A stretch of DNA of 64,000 bases from Streptomyces sp. NBC_01788 (GCF_035917575.1 NZ_CP109090.1:1860001-1924000); one strand, 5' to 3'. Positions 28,397 to 37,096 are shown, counted from the stretch's first letter. Notes: a model not told the origin generated them from the sequence alone. Made by a program: numbers and translations.

Positions 28397-29777
28397 ACTT
28401 CACCTCGTACGCCTTCAGGTCGAAGCGCCTGCCGTCGACCTGCGCGCTGATCGTGCGGTTCAGGGTGTTGACCACCAGGACCGTCCGGTCGTCGGCCAGG
28501 ACGCGCACGTTGGGCACGTCGTCCGGGGCGACGGACACCGTCCTGTACCCGGTGCCCGGCGGGAACGCCCGGCCGAAGCGGGAGACCAGGTCGTGCATGG
28601 GCAGCGCCCGGCCGCCGCCGGAGGAGCCGGTCGGGGTCCACAGGCAGCCGGGGCAGTCGCCCGTGCGGTTCTCCGGGTTCCAGTAGAAGCCGGTGGAGGC
28701 ACCGCCCTTGGCCATGGCGATCAGGCCGGCGGCCTGTACGGCGACGCGGTGCGGCTCGGACCACTCCTTGCGGTCGTCGTTGCGGTCGGCGGGCTCGACG
28801 TAGTACTCGGCCCACCACAGCGGCAGTCCGCCCGTCTGCCGCCGTACCCAGCGGCCGACGTCCGTGAGCTTGTCGGTGGCGTGGAACTCGTCGGGCAGCA
28901 GGTCGTCGTCCTTGGTGTAGCTGGAGCCGTCCACGACGACGAAGTCGGCGCCCGCCTTGTGCCGGTTCCAGTAGGCGAAGGCGTCCAGGACCCGCTGGTC
29001 CATGGCTCCCCAAGGTCCGCGCAGGACGGTGGAGGCGTCCTGGTGCCGTGGGTCGACGCTGTCCATGACCAGGTACGGTCCGCCCACCATGATCTCGGGG
29101 TCGACCTGCTTGAGCGCCTTGTGGACCAGGTTGTAGAGGTCGGTGTAGCCCTCGTAGTCCCAGCGGCCCTCGGCGTTGTTCCAGAAACCCTTGAACTCGT
29201 TCCAGACGATGAAGTGGCGTACGTCCGGGTAGCGCCTGGCGACGGTCGCGGCGAGGGCCGCGTAGTCCTTGTAGTGGTCGCGGTCGGGGGCGGTCTCCAG
29301 GGCCTTCTGGCTCCAGTCGGTGTTGTCCGCGCCGGCCCGGCCGCCCTTCATCCAGTCGGGTGCACAGCACAGCGTGATCACCGGGGTCCCGCCCGAGGCG
29401 CGGACGAAGTCGATCCGCCGGTCCAGCGCCTCGAAGTCGTAACGCCCCTTGACCGGCTCGGGGTTGTCGGCGCCCCAGCCCATGATCGCCTGGTTCTGCG
29501 GGAGGCCGCCGTCCTTCGACAGCAGCGCCTCGACCCGGCCGGTCGCGGCCGCGTCGCCCTCGTCTGCGCTGAACTGGGTGTGGGTGAAGCCCCAGCCGAC
29601 GTCCGGCACGTCCGCGTTGCGCGGGGTGGCCGGTGTGCCGTGCACCCTGTCGCCGTCGCGTGTGGTGCCCTCGGTGCTCGCGCCACCTGGCAGCGTGCTG
29701 ATCAGGGCCACGAGCAGGGCCACCGCCGTCGCTCCCACGCCGAGCAGCGCGGTGAGCCGCCACCGCCCCGCCCCCAT
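28383..29777 (-). CDS. Secreted GH39-like glycoside hydrolase
   Basis: 464 residues with an N-terminal membrane/signal helix (LTALLGVGATAVALLVALIS). The (beta/alpha)8-type catalytic pair is visible as FIVWNEFKGFW (acid/base Glu) and LPLWWAEYYVEP (nucleophile Glu), as in GH39/clan A xylosidases. Mature N-terminus DVPDVGWGFTHTQFSADEG. The start at 29777 is preceded by GGGGGGAAT, a strong ribosome site; the in-frame ATG at 29801 is less well placed. Faces the EPS operon and may trim or degrade the polymer made there, as many EPS loci carry a hydrolase (inference). Confidence 0.83.
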   Translation of the reverse strand: MGAGRWRLTALLGVGATAVALLVALISTLPGGASTEGTTRDGDRVHGTPATPRNADVPDVGWGFTHTQFSADEGDAAATGRVEALLSKDGGLPQNQAIMGWGADNPEPVKGRYDFEALDRRIDFVRASGGTPVITLCCAPDWMKGGRAGADNTDWSQKALETAPDRDHYKDYAALAATVARRYPDVRHFIVWNEFKGFWNNAEGRWDYEGYTDLYNLVHKALKQVDPEIMVGGPYLVMDSVDPRHQDASTVLRGPWGAMDQRVLDAFAYWNRHKAGADFVVVDGSSYTKDDDLLPDEFHATDKLTDVGRWVRRQTGGLPLWWAEYYVEPADRNDDRKEWSEPHRVAVQAAGLIAMAKGGASTGFYWNPENRTGDCPGCLWTPTGSSGGGRALPMHDLVSRFGRAFPPGTGYRTVSVAPDDVPNVRVLADDRTVLVVNTLNRTISAQVDGRRFDLKAYEVKWLRR

Positions 29778-29941
29778 ATTCCCCCCATGACGTGTCATCA
29801 AGGACCACAGTACGGGCGGAAATCATCCGCGGGACAGGGGTGCGGCAGGCTCGGCCCACGACGGGCTCCCTCCGGGCGCCGGCACAGGACGCGCGGGGGA
29901 AACCGGGTGCGCACGGCGCCCGCGTGACAGATCATGGCGGC

Positions 29942-31036
29942 ATGTCCGCGAACCCACACGACGCTCTGCCGATCCGGCTCACCGTCGACGACTCCGACTC
30001 GCCGTCCGACGTCGTCGACGCGCTGTTCCTCGGCCGCTTCGCGACGGGCGAGCAGCCGTACTCGCACGCGGTGAACATCGACCGCGTGCGTACCGGCGCC
30101 ACCCTGCTGCCCGAGGACGCCCGGGTGCTGCGCGCGGCCCGCGACGACGACCGCAGCGCGACCCTCGCCGAGGGCGAGGGCTGGACGCTGCTGATCTCCC
30201 GGTGGAACCGGGGCGCCGACGTCACGGTCACCGCGACCAGCGCCGAGCTGGCCGCGAAGAAGCTGGAGGAGGCGACGGACGGCGCCGCGGACGAGCCGGA
30301 GCCGCAGCCGGAGAACGTGACGATGGGCTTCTGGTACGTCTCGCCCCGGCGCGGTCCACACCGCACCACCCGGCAGATCTCGGCGGGCACCTGGGACGAC
30401 GTCCGGGCGAACTACACCGCCCCGGTCGCGGACGCCATGGACCGGCTGATGAAGACGACCCCCGAGGACATCGCGGGCCGGCTGCTCCTGCTGCACGGCC
30501 CGCCCGGCACGGGCAAGACCTCGGCGCTGCGGACCCTGGCCAGGTCCTGGCGCGACTGGTGCCAGGTGGACTGCGTCCTGGACCCGGAGCGGCTGTTCAG
30601 CGACGTCGGCTACCTCATGGACATCGCCATCGGCGAGGAGGACACGGCGGGCAAGGGACGCTGGCGGCTGCTCCTGCTGGAGGACTGCGACGAGCTGATC
30701 CGCGGCGAGGCCAAGCACACGGCGGGCCAGGCGCTGTCCCGGCTGCTGAACCTCACCGACGGCCTGCTCGGCCAGGGGCGCAACGTGCTGGTGGGGGTGA
30801 CGACCAACGAGGACCTGGAGCGCCTGCACCCGGCCGTGGTCCGTCCGGGCCGGTGCCTGGCCCGCATCGAGGTGGGCCGGCTGACCCGCCGGGAGGCGGT
30901 GAGCTGGCTGGGCACCGAGGAAGGGGTGGGCCGCGACGGAGCGACCCTCGCCGAGCTGTACGCGCTGCGGCGGGGCACGTCACCGACGGCACTGCCGGAG
31001 CCGCGCGAGGGGGCCGACGCGGGTCTGTACCTGTGA
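29942..31036 (+). CDS. AAA ATPase with N-terminal DUF5925 domain
   Basis: 364 residues. The N-terminal ~150 residues (VDDSDSPSDVVDALFLGRFATGEQPYSHAV, quoted in parts) match the actinobacterial DUF5925 pattern. The C-terminal part is a classic AAA module: Walker A GPPGTGKTS at about 190, Walker B LLLLEDCDELI, sensor VGVTTNEDL and the arginine-finger region RPGRCLARIE. ATPase activity is very likely; the substrate is unknown. ATG at 29942. It stands alone with a 39-bp gap to the DUF72 gene. Confidence 0.85.
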   Translation: MSANPHDALPIRLTVDDSDSPSDVVDALFLGRFATGEQPYSHAVNIDRVRTGATLLPEDARVLRAARDDDRSATLAEGEGWTLLISRWNRGADVTVTATSAELAAKKLEEATDGAADEPEPQPENVTMGFWYVSPRRGPHRTTRQISAGTWDDVRANYTAPVADAMDRLMKTTPEDIAGRLLLLHGPPGTGKTSALRTLARSWRDWCQVDCVLDPERLFSDVGYLMDIAIGEEDTAGKGRWRLLLLEDCDELIRGEAKHTAGQALSRLLNLTDGLLGQGRNVLVGVTTNEDLERLHPAVVRPGRCLARIEVGRLTRREAVSWLGTEEGVGRDGATLAELYALRRGTSPTALPEPREGADAGLYL

Positions 31037-31075
31037 CGGGTCCCCGGGGGCCGGTGCCGGTGCTTTGATGGGCGT

Positions 31076-31867
31076 ATGACCCTGTTCGTCGGGACGTCGG
31101 GCTGGCAGTACAAGGACTGGCGGGGCGTGCTGTACCCACCGGGGTGCCCCGCGCGGCTGTGGCTGGAGGAGTACGCCGCCGCCTTCGCCACCCTGGAGGT
31201 CAACAACGCCTTCTACCGGCTGCCCGCGCGGGAGACCTTCGAGAACTGGCGGGAGCGGGTCCCGGCGGACTTCCTGGTCGCGGTGAAGGCGAGCCGGTTC
31301 CTCACCCACATCAAGCGGCTGAAGGACCCCGAGGAGCCGGTGCACCGCCTGATGACGCACGCGGCGGGCCTCGGCGACCGGCTGGGCCCGGTGCTGCTCC
31401 AGCTCCCGCCGACCCTGCGCGCGGATCCGGGGCTGCTCGACGCCTGCCTGGCGTGCTTCCCGTCCGGCACCCGGGTCGCGGTCGAGCCGCGCCACGATTC
31501 GTGGTGGACACCGCGGGTGCGCGAGGTCCTGCGGGCCCGGGGCGCCGCCCTGTGCTGGGCCGACGCCTACGCCCGCCCGGTCACGCCGCTGTGGCGGACG
31601 GCCGGCTGGGGGTACGTCCGCTTCCACGTGGGCCGCGCCCGGGCCTGGCCGCACTACGGCCGGCGGTCGCTGGAGACATGGGTCGACCGGATCGCCACCA
31701 CCTGGCCGGGCGAGCGGGACGTGTACGCCTACTTCAACAACGACCCGACGGGGGCGGCGGTCCAGGACGCGGTGGTGTTCGCGCGGGCGGGCAGGAGCGC
31801 GGGGCTGGCGGTGACCCGCACCCCGGCGCTCACCGGTGACCGGCAGAAGGTCCCGCCGGGCCTGTGA
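31076..31867 (+). CDS. DUF72 family protein
   Basis: 263 residues, TIM-barrel-like DUF72 family with the opening LFVGTSGWQYKDWRG, the segment TLEVNNAFYRLP and the YAYFNNDPTGAAV near the end. The family is widespread and its reaction is unestablished; some members are linked by context to nucleic-acid or sugar metabolism. ATG at 31076. Confidence 0.9.
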   Translation: MTLFVGTSGWQYKDWRGVLYPPGCPARLWLEEYAAAFATLEVNNAFYRLPARETFENWRERVPADFLVAVKASRFLTHIKRLKDPEEPVHRLMTHAAGLGDRLGPVLLQLPPTLRADPGLLDACLACFPSGTRVAVEPRHDSWWTPRVREVLRARGAALCWADAYARPVTPLWRTAGWGYVRFHVGRARAWPHYGRRSLETWVDRIATTWPGERDVYAYFNNDPTGAAVQDAVVFARAGRSAGLAVTRTPALTGDRQKVPPGL

Positions 31868-31893
31868 CGCCGCGGCCGCCGCTCCGAGAAGGC

Positions 31894-32265
31894 CTACCGC
31901 TCCCCGTAGGCCGATCGCATGGCGTCCCGCACGGCGGCGAGCGCGTCGTCCTCGGTGAGCCCGAGCCGCCGCACCCGTTCGGCGTACGCCTGGGCGGCGG
32001 CCGCGGCCTCCCGCGCCGCCGCCGAGTCCGCGGCGGCGACGAACGTGCCGTTGCGCCCCCGCGTCTCGATCACGCCGTCCGCCTCCAGCGCCCGGTAGGC
32101 CTTGGCGACCGTGTTCGCCGCGAGCCCGAGCGACTCGGCCAGCCCGCGCACCGTGGGCAGCCGGTAGCCCACCGGCAGCACCCCCGACCGCGCCTGCTCG
32201 GAGATCTGCGCCCGCACCTGCTCGTAGGGAGGCGCCCCGTCCTCGATGTGGATCTTCAAGGTCAC
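31894..32265 (-). CDS. GntR-family regulator, YtrA subfamily
   Basis: 123 residues: a winged helix-turn-helix (PPYEQVRAQISEQARSGVL, VGYRLPTVRGLAESLGLAANTVAKAYRALEADGVI in parts, RGRNGTFV) followed by a short helical tail and no large effector domain, which defines the YtrA group. GTG start at 32265. Divergent from a tandem GNAT gene across 84 bp; such regulators usually control a neighbouring transporter, but none is present, so the target is unclear. Confidence 0.9.
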   Translation of the reverse strand: MTLKIHIEDGAPPYEQVRAQISEQARSGVLPVGYRLPTVRGLAESLGLAANTVAKAYRALEADGVIETRGRNGTFVAAADSAAAREAAAAAQAYAERVRRLGLTEDDALAAVRDAMRSAYGER

Positions 32266-32349
32266 GGGGTGATTGTCCCGCACGCGTACGCGTGGACCCA
32301 ACGGAAAATGGGAGGCGCCCCGCCGGTCCCCGCCGTAGCGTGCCCCACC

Positions 32350-33279
32350 ATGACCGTGATGATCCGGGAGCTGTGCCCCGACGCGCCGGCCGACCTCGGG
32401 GGCTTCGCCCGCGTCCGGCACCTCGCGATGCCGTACATACTCGTCACCCCCGACTCGCTCGTCCACGACCTCACCCACCTGCACCCCGACGCCCACTACC
32501 GGCCCCTGGTGGCCGTGGCGGACGGCGAGGTGATCGGCACCGCGCAGGTGCACCTGTCCCACGAGAGCACCGAGCCCGGCCAGGGCAACATCAACGTGTA
32601 CGTGCATCCCGGGCACACCCGCCGCGGCGTCGGCACACTGCTGGTGCGGGCCGCCGAGGAGCACCTGGCGAAGCACGGGGCGGCCCGGCTGCACTCCTGG
32701 GTCCTCGACGAGCCGGGCAACCACGCCTTCGCCCGGTCGCACGGCTACCGCCCCAGCCGCTCCGCCTACTTCCTGCGCCTGGACCTGGCGAACGGCACGC
32801 TCCCCCCGCTCCAGGACCCGCCCCCGGGCGTGGAACTGCGCCGGGGCTCGGACTACGCCGACGACCCGCGTCCCCTGTTCGAGCTGGACGCGGAGACGAC
32901 CTCGGACGAACCGGGCGACGTGGACTTCGAGTTCACCGACTACGAGGCCTGGCTGGAGCAGACCTGGCGGCACCCGCTGCTCGATCCGGAGCTGACCTCG
33001 GTTGCGGTGGTCGACGGCCGGCCCGCGGCCTTCACCGCGGCCCGTACCGACGGTGGCACCCGCTACAGCACCGGCATGACGGGCACCGCCCGCGCCTTCC
33101 GCGGCCGGGGCCTGGCCAAGCTCGCCAAGAACGACTCACTGCACCGCGCCCGCGCCGCCGGGTACACGGAGGCCTTCACGGGCAACGACACCGGCAACGC
33201 GCCGATGATCGCGATCAACGAGTGGTTCGGGTACGAGGTCTGCGCGACGGAGGTGCGCCATGTCCGGGAACTCGGCTGA
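32350..33279 (+). CDS. Tandem-GNAT acetyltransferase
   Basis: 309 residues with two GNAT domains. The first has the acetyl-CoA loop HPGHTRRGVGTLL at about residue 90. The second has TGTARAFRGRGLAKLAK at about 245 and a C-terminal NEWFGYEVC. This layout is common for actinobacterial small-molecule or antibiotic acetyltransferases (mycothiol-synthase-like arrangement); the substrate is not known. ATG at 32350. The last 20 bp overlap the following gene. Confidence 0.85.
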   Translation: MTVMIRELCPDAPADLGGFARVRHLAMPYILVTPDSLVHDLTHLHPDAHYRPLVAVADGEVIGTAQVHLSHESTEPGQGNINVYVHPGHTRRGVGTLLVRAAEEHLAKHGAARLHSWVLDEPGNHAFARSHGYRPSRSAYFLRLDLANGTLPPLQDPPPGVELRRGSDYADDPRPLFELDAETTSDEPGDVDFEFTDYEAWLEQTWRHPLLDPELTSVAVVDGRPAAFTAARTDGGTRYSTGMTGTARAFRGRGLAKLAKNDSLHRARAAGYTEAFTGNDTGNAPMIAINEWFGYEVCATEVRHVRELG

Positions 33280-33778
33280 GCCCCGCGGCCGCCCGCAGGC
33301 ACCGGCCGAGGTGGACGTCGTCCTCGTCAAGGGTGGCCGCGTCAAGATCCGCTACCGGGGTGTCCTCGTGTCCGACGACGGCACGCGCGTCACCGTCCGG
33401 GCCGGGTGGGCGGGCGAGGGCGTCCGCGACTTCGGCTTCGTGCGCTTCGAGCCGGGCGACGTCTTCACCGAGCACTACTGGCGCGACCGCTGGTACTCCG
33501 TGAAGGAGGTCCGTGCCGCCGGGGGCGCGCTGAAGGGCTGGTACTGCGACGTCACCCGACCCGCCACCCGCTCCGGCACGGACCTCGTCGTCGAGGACCT
33601 CGACCTGGACCTGTGGCGCTCCGCCGACGGCACGGACATACGGCGACTGGACGAGGACGAGTTCGAGGCGAGCGGTCTGGCGCGCTCCGACCCCGGGGCC
33701 GCGGCCGCCGCCCTGGCCGCCCTCGACGAACTGGAGGGTCTGGCCCGCGAGGGCGGCTTCGAGTCGCTGCTGGCCTGA
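33260..33778 (+). CDS. DUF402 domain protein
   Basis: 172 residues. Central segments HYWRDRWYSVKEVRAAGGALKGWYCDVTRPA (in parts) and DLVVEDLDLDLWRSADG are diagnostic of the DUF402 fold, a small beta-barrel family that includes nucleoside-phosphate phosphatases. The conserved Asp-Leu-Asp-Leu-Asp stretch could bind metal. The start overlaps the GNAT gene by 20 bp, suggesting co-transcription. Ends just before a hairpin at 33787. Confidence 0.85.
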   Translation: MSGNSAEPRGRPQAPAEVDVVLVKGGRVKIRYRGVLVSDDGTRVTVRAGWAGEGVRDFGFVRFEPGDVFTEHYWRDRWYSVKEVRAAGGALKGWYCDVTRPATRSGTDLVVEDLDLDLWRSADGTDIRRLDEDEFEASGLARSDPGAAAAALAALDELEGLAREGGFESLLA

Positions 33779-33786
33779 CTCCCGCA

Positions 33787-33801
33787 GCGGGCGGCGCCCG
33801 C
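33787..33801. terminator. Short perfect hairpin between convergent genes
   Basis: GCGGGC-GGC-GCCCGC between the DUF402 gene (plus) and the methyltransferase (minus). Confidence 0.5.
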
Positions 33802-34431
33802 TCAGCCCGAGGCCACCACCGCGTACCGCTCGTCGTCCACCTCCCCGCCCCACAGCCGCGCGTCGGCCGACAGTGACTCGAGGTGGATGTGGGAGGCGAG
33901 TGGCCTAAGAAGCATGGTCAGCCGGTCCGGGGGTATGCCGACGGGGGTGAGCGTGCCCCAGACACCCTCGATCAGGACGAGCCGGCCCTCCGGCCGCAGC
34001 AACCCCTGCCAGTGCCGCAGCGCGCGGGCGGGGTCGGGCAGCGTCCACAGGACGTGCCGGACCAGGACGGCGTCGAAGCGCTGCCCGCCCACCGGCGGGT
34101 CCGCGGCGTCACCGACCAGGAACACCGCGTCGCGGCCGGCGAGCTTCGCGCGGGCCCGCTCCAGCATCGCCGGGGACAGGTCCACGCCCGTCACCCGGTG
34201 GCCCTGCTCGGCCGCGAGGAGCGACAGGCTGCCGGTACCGCAGCCGAGGTCCAGGATCTCGGCGGGGCGCCCGGGCAGCCAGCCGCGCAGCCGTTCGGCC
34301 CAGGCGGCACGCACTCCCGGGTCGCGCAGCCCGTGATCCGGTTCCTCGTCGAAGACGGCGGCCTGGGCGTCCCAGTCCACCCCGGCCCGGGCCCCGCCGT
34401 CGCCGCCGTCGGTTGTCGTATACGCACTCAT
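33802..34431 (-). CDS. SAM-dependent class I methyltransferase
   Basis: 209 residues. Motif I is ILDLGCGTGSLSLLA, followed by VTGVDLSPAMLERAR and the post-I segment FDAVLVRHVLWTLPDPARAL. The fold matches UbiE/MenG-like and small-molecule methyltransferases; the acceptor is unknown. ATG at 34431 (MSAYTTTDGG). Divergent from the 44-residue small gene. Confidence 0.88.
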   Translation of the reverse strand: MSAYTTTDGGDGGARAGVDWDAQAAVFDEEPDHGLRDPGVRAAWAERLRGWLPGRPAEILDLGCGTGSLSLLAAEQGHRVTGVDLSPAMLERARAKLAGRDAVFLVGDAADPPVGGQRFDAVLVRHVLWTLPDPARALRHWQGLLRPEGRLVLIEGVWGTLTPVGIPPDRLTMLLRPLASHIHLESLSADARLWGGEVDDERYAVVASG

Positions 34432-34522
34432 GCACCCCAGAGTGACACCGGCCACTGACATCGGAATCGTGACAGCCGACACAGACAGAACCGCACCGAT
34501 GAGCAACTCTCGCCCGAAAGGT

Positions 34523-34553
34523 CCTACCTCCGTACGAAGACGGATGCGGTAGG
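34523..34553 (+). promoter_or_regulatory. Hairpin directly upstream of the small-protein ribosome site
   Basis: CCTACC+TCCGT / ACGGA+TGC+GGTAGG: an 11-bp stem with one 3-nt bulge and a 6-nt loop. It ends 5 bp before GAAGGAGG, so it could affect initiation. Confidence 0.4.
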
Positions 34554-34570
34554 CCTCGAAGGAGGCAGCC

Positions 34571-34705
34571 ATGCGCCGAGTGACAGTGCAGAAGCCCCTG
34601 AGGAAGACGGAGACCCGCCGCGTCCGTGAGGAGGCCGACGAGCGTCCCGCCGGGCGGCCCGAGGTCCGCAAGGACATCGCGCGCACCTGGTGGCCGGAGT
34701 CATGA
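34571..34705 (+). CDS. Small charged protein, 44 aa
   Basis: Short frame MRRVTVQKPLRKTETRRVRE... ending KDIARTWWPES. A near-perfect ribosome site (GAAGGAGG, 5 nt before ATG) and high G/C third positions make it credible despite its length. It is very rich in Arg, Lys and Glu, with no hydrophobic segment, so probably soluble and perhaps nucleic-acid- or protein-binding. I think similar short proteins exist in other streptomycetes but have no function to give. Confidence 0.65.
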   Translation: MRRVTVQKPLRKTETRRVREEADERPAGRPEVRKDIARTWWPES

Positions 34706-34891
34706 CCGGCGACCGGGCCCTGAGACACGCCGACCTGAGCGCAGTCTCAGCGCTTCCTTAACGCGAGCATAAGGATCTCCCCGCACCGCCTCCGACCGGC
34801 GTTTTCGCGGTGCGTTGCGGCTAGCTTCTGATCACCCCCACGGGATTCGTCCCGACCGTGTGTCAGAACTGTCGCCCCGAGGAGTTTCCTG

Positions 34892-35977
34892 ATGCCCGCA
34901 CGCCGCACGGCCGCCGCCTTCGCCGTTCTCGGACTGGCCCCGCTGGCCCTGACCGCGCTCGCCGCGGCGCCCGCGTCCGCGCACGGCTCCATGGGGGACC
35001 CGGTCAGCCGGGTGGCCCAGTGCTACGCGGAGGGTCCGGAGAACCCGAAGTCGGCCGCTTGCAAGGCGGCCGTCGCGGCCGGCGGCACCCAGGCGCTGTA
35101 CGACTGGAACGGCATCCGGATCGGCGACGCGGGCGGCCGGCACCAGGAGCTGATCCCGGACGGCAGGCTGTGCAGCGCCGGCGACGACGAGTTCAAGGGC
35201 CTGGACCTGCCCCGCGCGGACTGGCCCGCGACGGACGTGCGCGGCGGCGCGTACACCTTCAAGTACCGCGTGACCGCCCCGCACAAGGGCACCTTCACGG
35301 TCTACCTCACCAAGCCCGGCTACGATCCGGCCAAGCCTCTGGCCTGGGACGACCTCGACCTGTCGCATCCCGTCGCGACGGCCACCGACCCGGCCGCCGC
35401 GGACGGCTTCTACACCTTCTCCGGCACGCTCCCCGAGCGTTCGGGCAGGCACCTGCTGTACGCGGTCTGGCAGCGCTCGGACAGCCCGGAGGCGTTCTAC
35501 TCCTGCTCGGACGTCACCTTCGGCGGCGGGAGCGGCGGCGCGTCCGGCGGCTCCGCCCCGGCACCGGCCGCCTCCGCGCCGACCGAGCGGCAGATCGAGG
35601 ACGGGGCCGTCAAGTCGTCGGTCGAGCACCACGGCCACGGGGACGACGACCCCCGGACCACGAAGGACCCGGTGGCGCCCGCGTCGGCGGACCCGGCCGC
35701 GAGCCCGGCGTCGGACACGGCGACGGACCCGGCCGTGCGGTCGGCCGGTGATACGGACGAGGACGCGACGGCGGACCGTGCCGCGCAGGCCGCCGCCGAC
35801 GACGAGCCGAACCGACCGCAGGCCGCAGGCAACCCGGTGAACCTGGCCGAGACCGGCGGCGACGGTCGCACCCCGTATCTCGCGGTCGCCGGCGCGGCCG
35901 CCCTGGCGCTCGGCTCGGCGGCCCTGTTCGCCTCGGTCCGCCGGCGCGCCGCTGCAGGCGGCGGGCGGGGCCGCTGA
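34892..35977 (+). CDS. Cell-wall-anchored AA10 lytic polysaccharide monooxygenase (LAETG)
   Basis: 361 residues. The signal peptide is cut before His31 (ASA|HGSMGDPVSR); an exposed N-terminal His is the copper histidine brace of LPMOs. The catalytic domain runs to about 210 (YAVWQRSDSPEAFYSCSDVTF). An Ala/Asp/Pro-rich linker follows. The C-terminus is a sortase signal: LAETG (318-322), hydrophobic helix, RRR. LAXTG is the motif used by Streptomyces class E sortases, so the enzyme should be covalently wall-bound. It would oxidatively cleave chitin or cellulose at the cell surface. GAGGAGT ribosome site; convergent with a lipase. Confidence 0.9.
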   Translation: MPARRTAAAFAVLGLAPLALTALAAAPASAHGSMGDPVSRVAQCYAEGPENPKSAACKAAVAAGGTQALYDWNGIRIGDAGGRHQELIPDGRLCSAGDDEFKGLDLPRADWPATDVRGGAYTFKYRVTAPHKGTFTVYLTKPGYDPAKPLAWDDLDLSHPVATATDPAAADGFYTFSGTLPERSGRHLLYAVWQRSDSPEAFYSCSDVTFGGGSGGASGGSAPAPAASAPTERQIEDGAVKSSVEHHGHGDDDPRTTKDPVAPASADPAASPASDTATDPAVRSAGDTDEDATADRAAQAAADDEPNRPQAAGNPVNLAETGGDGRTPYLAVAGAAALALGSAALFASVRRRAAAGGGRGR

Positions 35978-35993
35978 CGCGGCCCGTCGAACG

Positions 35994-36030
35994 CGGGGCC
36001 TGTCCGGCGGCTCAGGCCGGGCAGGCCCCG
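35994..36030. terminator. Strong bidirectional terminator between LPMO and lipase
   Basis: CGGGGCCTG + CCGGC / GCCGG + CAGGCCCCG, an almost perfect 15-bp stem with a 7-nt loop between two convergent genes. Confidence 0.75.
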
Positions 36031-36037
36031 AGGCACG

Positions 36038-36898
36038 TCAGCTGAAGACCGACGCGCAGGTGGTGGCGGTGGCGTGCGCCGGGTCGAGCGCGTTGGCCAC
36101 CTCGTGGAAGGCGATGCGGTCGATCGTGCCGATCGCCACGTGCTCGGACAGCTCGACCGCGCACAGGTCCTGCAACAGGACGTTGCGCACGTCGGAGCCG
36201 GTCAGGTACTGGGTCCGCCACGGCGTGACCACCTCGTCGTACTTGGTGGCGATGACCGTGTAGTGCACGCCGGGCACGGTGTCGCCGCCCTCGTTGAGCT
36301 TGGTGAGGAGGGCGGATCCGGTGATCTGGTCGGCGAGACCGGGGGTGGCGGCCTTGAGCAGGTCGCTCGCGCCCGGGAAGTAGGGCAGGAGGTTGGTGAG
36401 ACCGCTGAGGGTGGTGCCGTGGTTGTCGGGTGCGATGCCGACGAGGGCGTTCACCTTGGCGGCCCCGCCGAGGAACTTCAGGTAGTAGCGGGGCATCATC
36501 CCGCCCTGCGAGTGGCCGACGAGGTCTGCCTTGGCGGCGCCGGTCGCGGCGAGCACCTTGTCGACGAAGGCGGCCAGCTGCTCGGCCGACTTGTCGATGG
36601 GGCCGAGGCCGTAGAAGAGCGGGACGCCCGGCAACTGGCCGTAGTCGAGGGAGAAGACGCAGTACCCGCGGTCCTTCAGGTACGGCGCGAGGGACAGCCA
36701 GTTGTCGACGGAGTTGCCGAAGGTGCCGTGGACGAGGACGACGGGGCGGGGGTGGGCGGCGGAGGGCTTGCAGCTGTAGTTGTTCCAGCCGCTGCTCGGA
36801 GCACTGGCCGCGTGCGCGGTGACGGTGGGGGCGGTGGCGAGGGCTGCGGCCAGCAGCAGGGCGGCCAGTGGTCTGAGGGCGCGCTTGAAGGGCAGCAT
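36038..36898 (-). CDS. Secreted alpha/beta-hydrolase lipase
   Basis: 286 residues with a signal peptide (LAALLLAAALATAPTVTAHA). Hydrolase landmarks: oxyanion region VLVHGTFGN, nucleophile elbow GHSQGGMMPRYYLKF and a Ca2+/acid Asp candidate in VGIAPDNHG. Cysteines at YSCKP, YCVFS, DLCAV and TTCAS can form two disulfides. Similar to Streptomyces triacylglycerol lipases of the LipA type. The promoter carries a CRP-like palindrome. ATG with AAGGAGAT upstream. Confidence 0.93.
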   Translation of the reverse strand: MLPFKRALRPLAALLLAAALATAPTVTAHAASAPSSGWNNYSCKPSAAHPRPVVLVHGTFGNSVDNWLSLAPYLKDRGYCVFSLDYGQLPGVPLFYGLGPIDKSAEQLAAFVDKVLAATGAAKADLVGHSQGGMMPRYYLKFLGGAAKVNALVGIAPDNHGTTLSGLTNLLPYFPGASDLLKAATPGLADQITGSALLTKLNEGGDTVPGVHYTVIATKYDEVVTPWRTQYLTGSDVRNVLLQDLCAVELSEHVAIGTIDRIAFHEVANALDPAHATATTCASVFS

Positions 36899-36945
36899 CG
36901 AGTGATCTCCTTGCGGCTCAAGGGAGGTACGACGGCACTACGCCC

Positions 36946-36961
36946 TGTGATCCGGATCACG
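36946..36961. promoter_or_regulatory. CRP-like palindrome upstream of the lipase gene
   Basis: TGTGATCCGGATCACG contains a perfect 14-bp palindrome and fits TGTGA-N6-TCAC, the consensus of CRP-family regulators. It lies 48 bp upstream of the lipase start, in the region expected for promoter control. Assignment to Streptomyces Crp is inference. Confidence 0.45.
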
Positions 36962-37096
36962 GGATGCTGTTCACTCGTCAAGTTACGGACGAGTAGCCCA
37001 CGTGTGAAGTTACGCGCCAGTAAAAACTTCAACCGGTAACCAGAAGTCGTGATAACGATTCTGACGAACCGTCATCACGGCCAAGAAGAACGGGAG

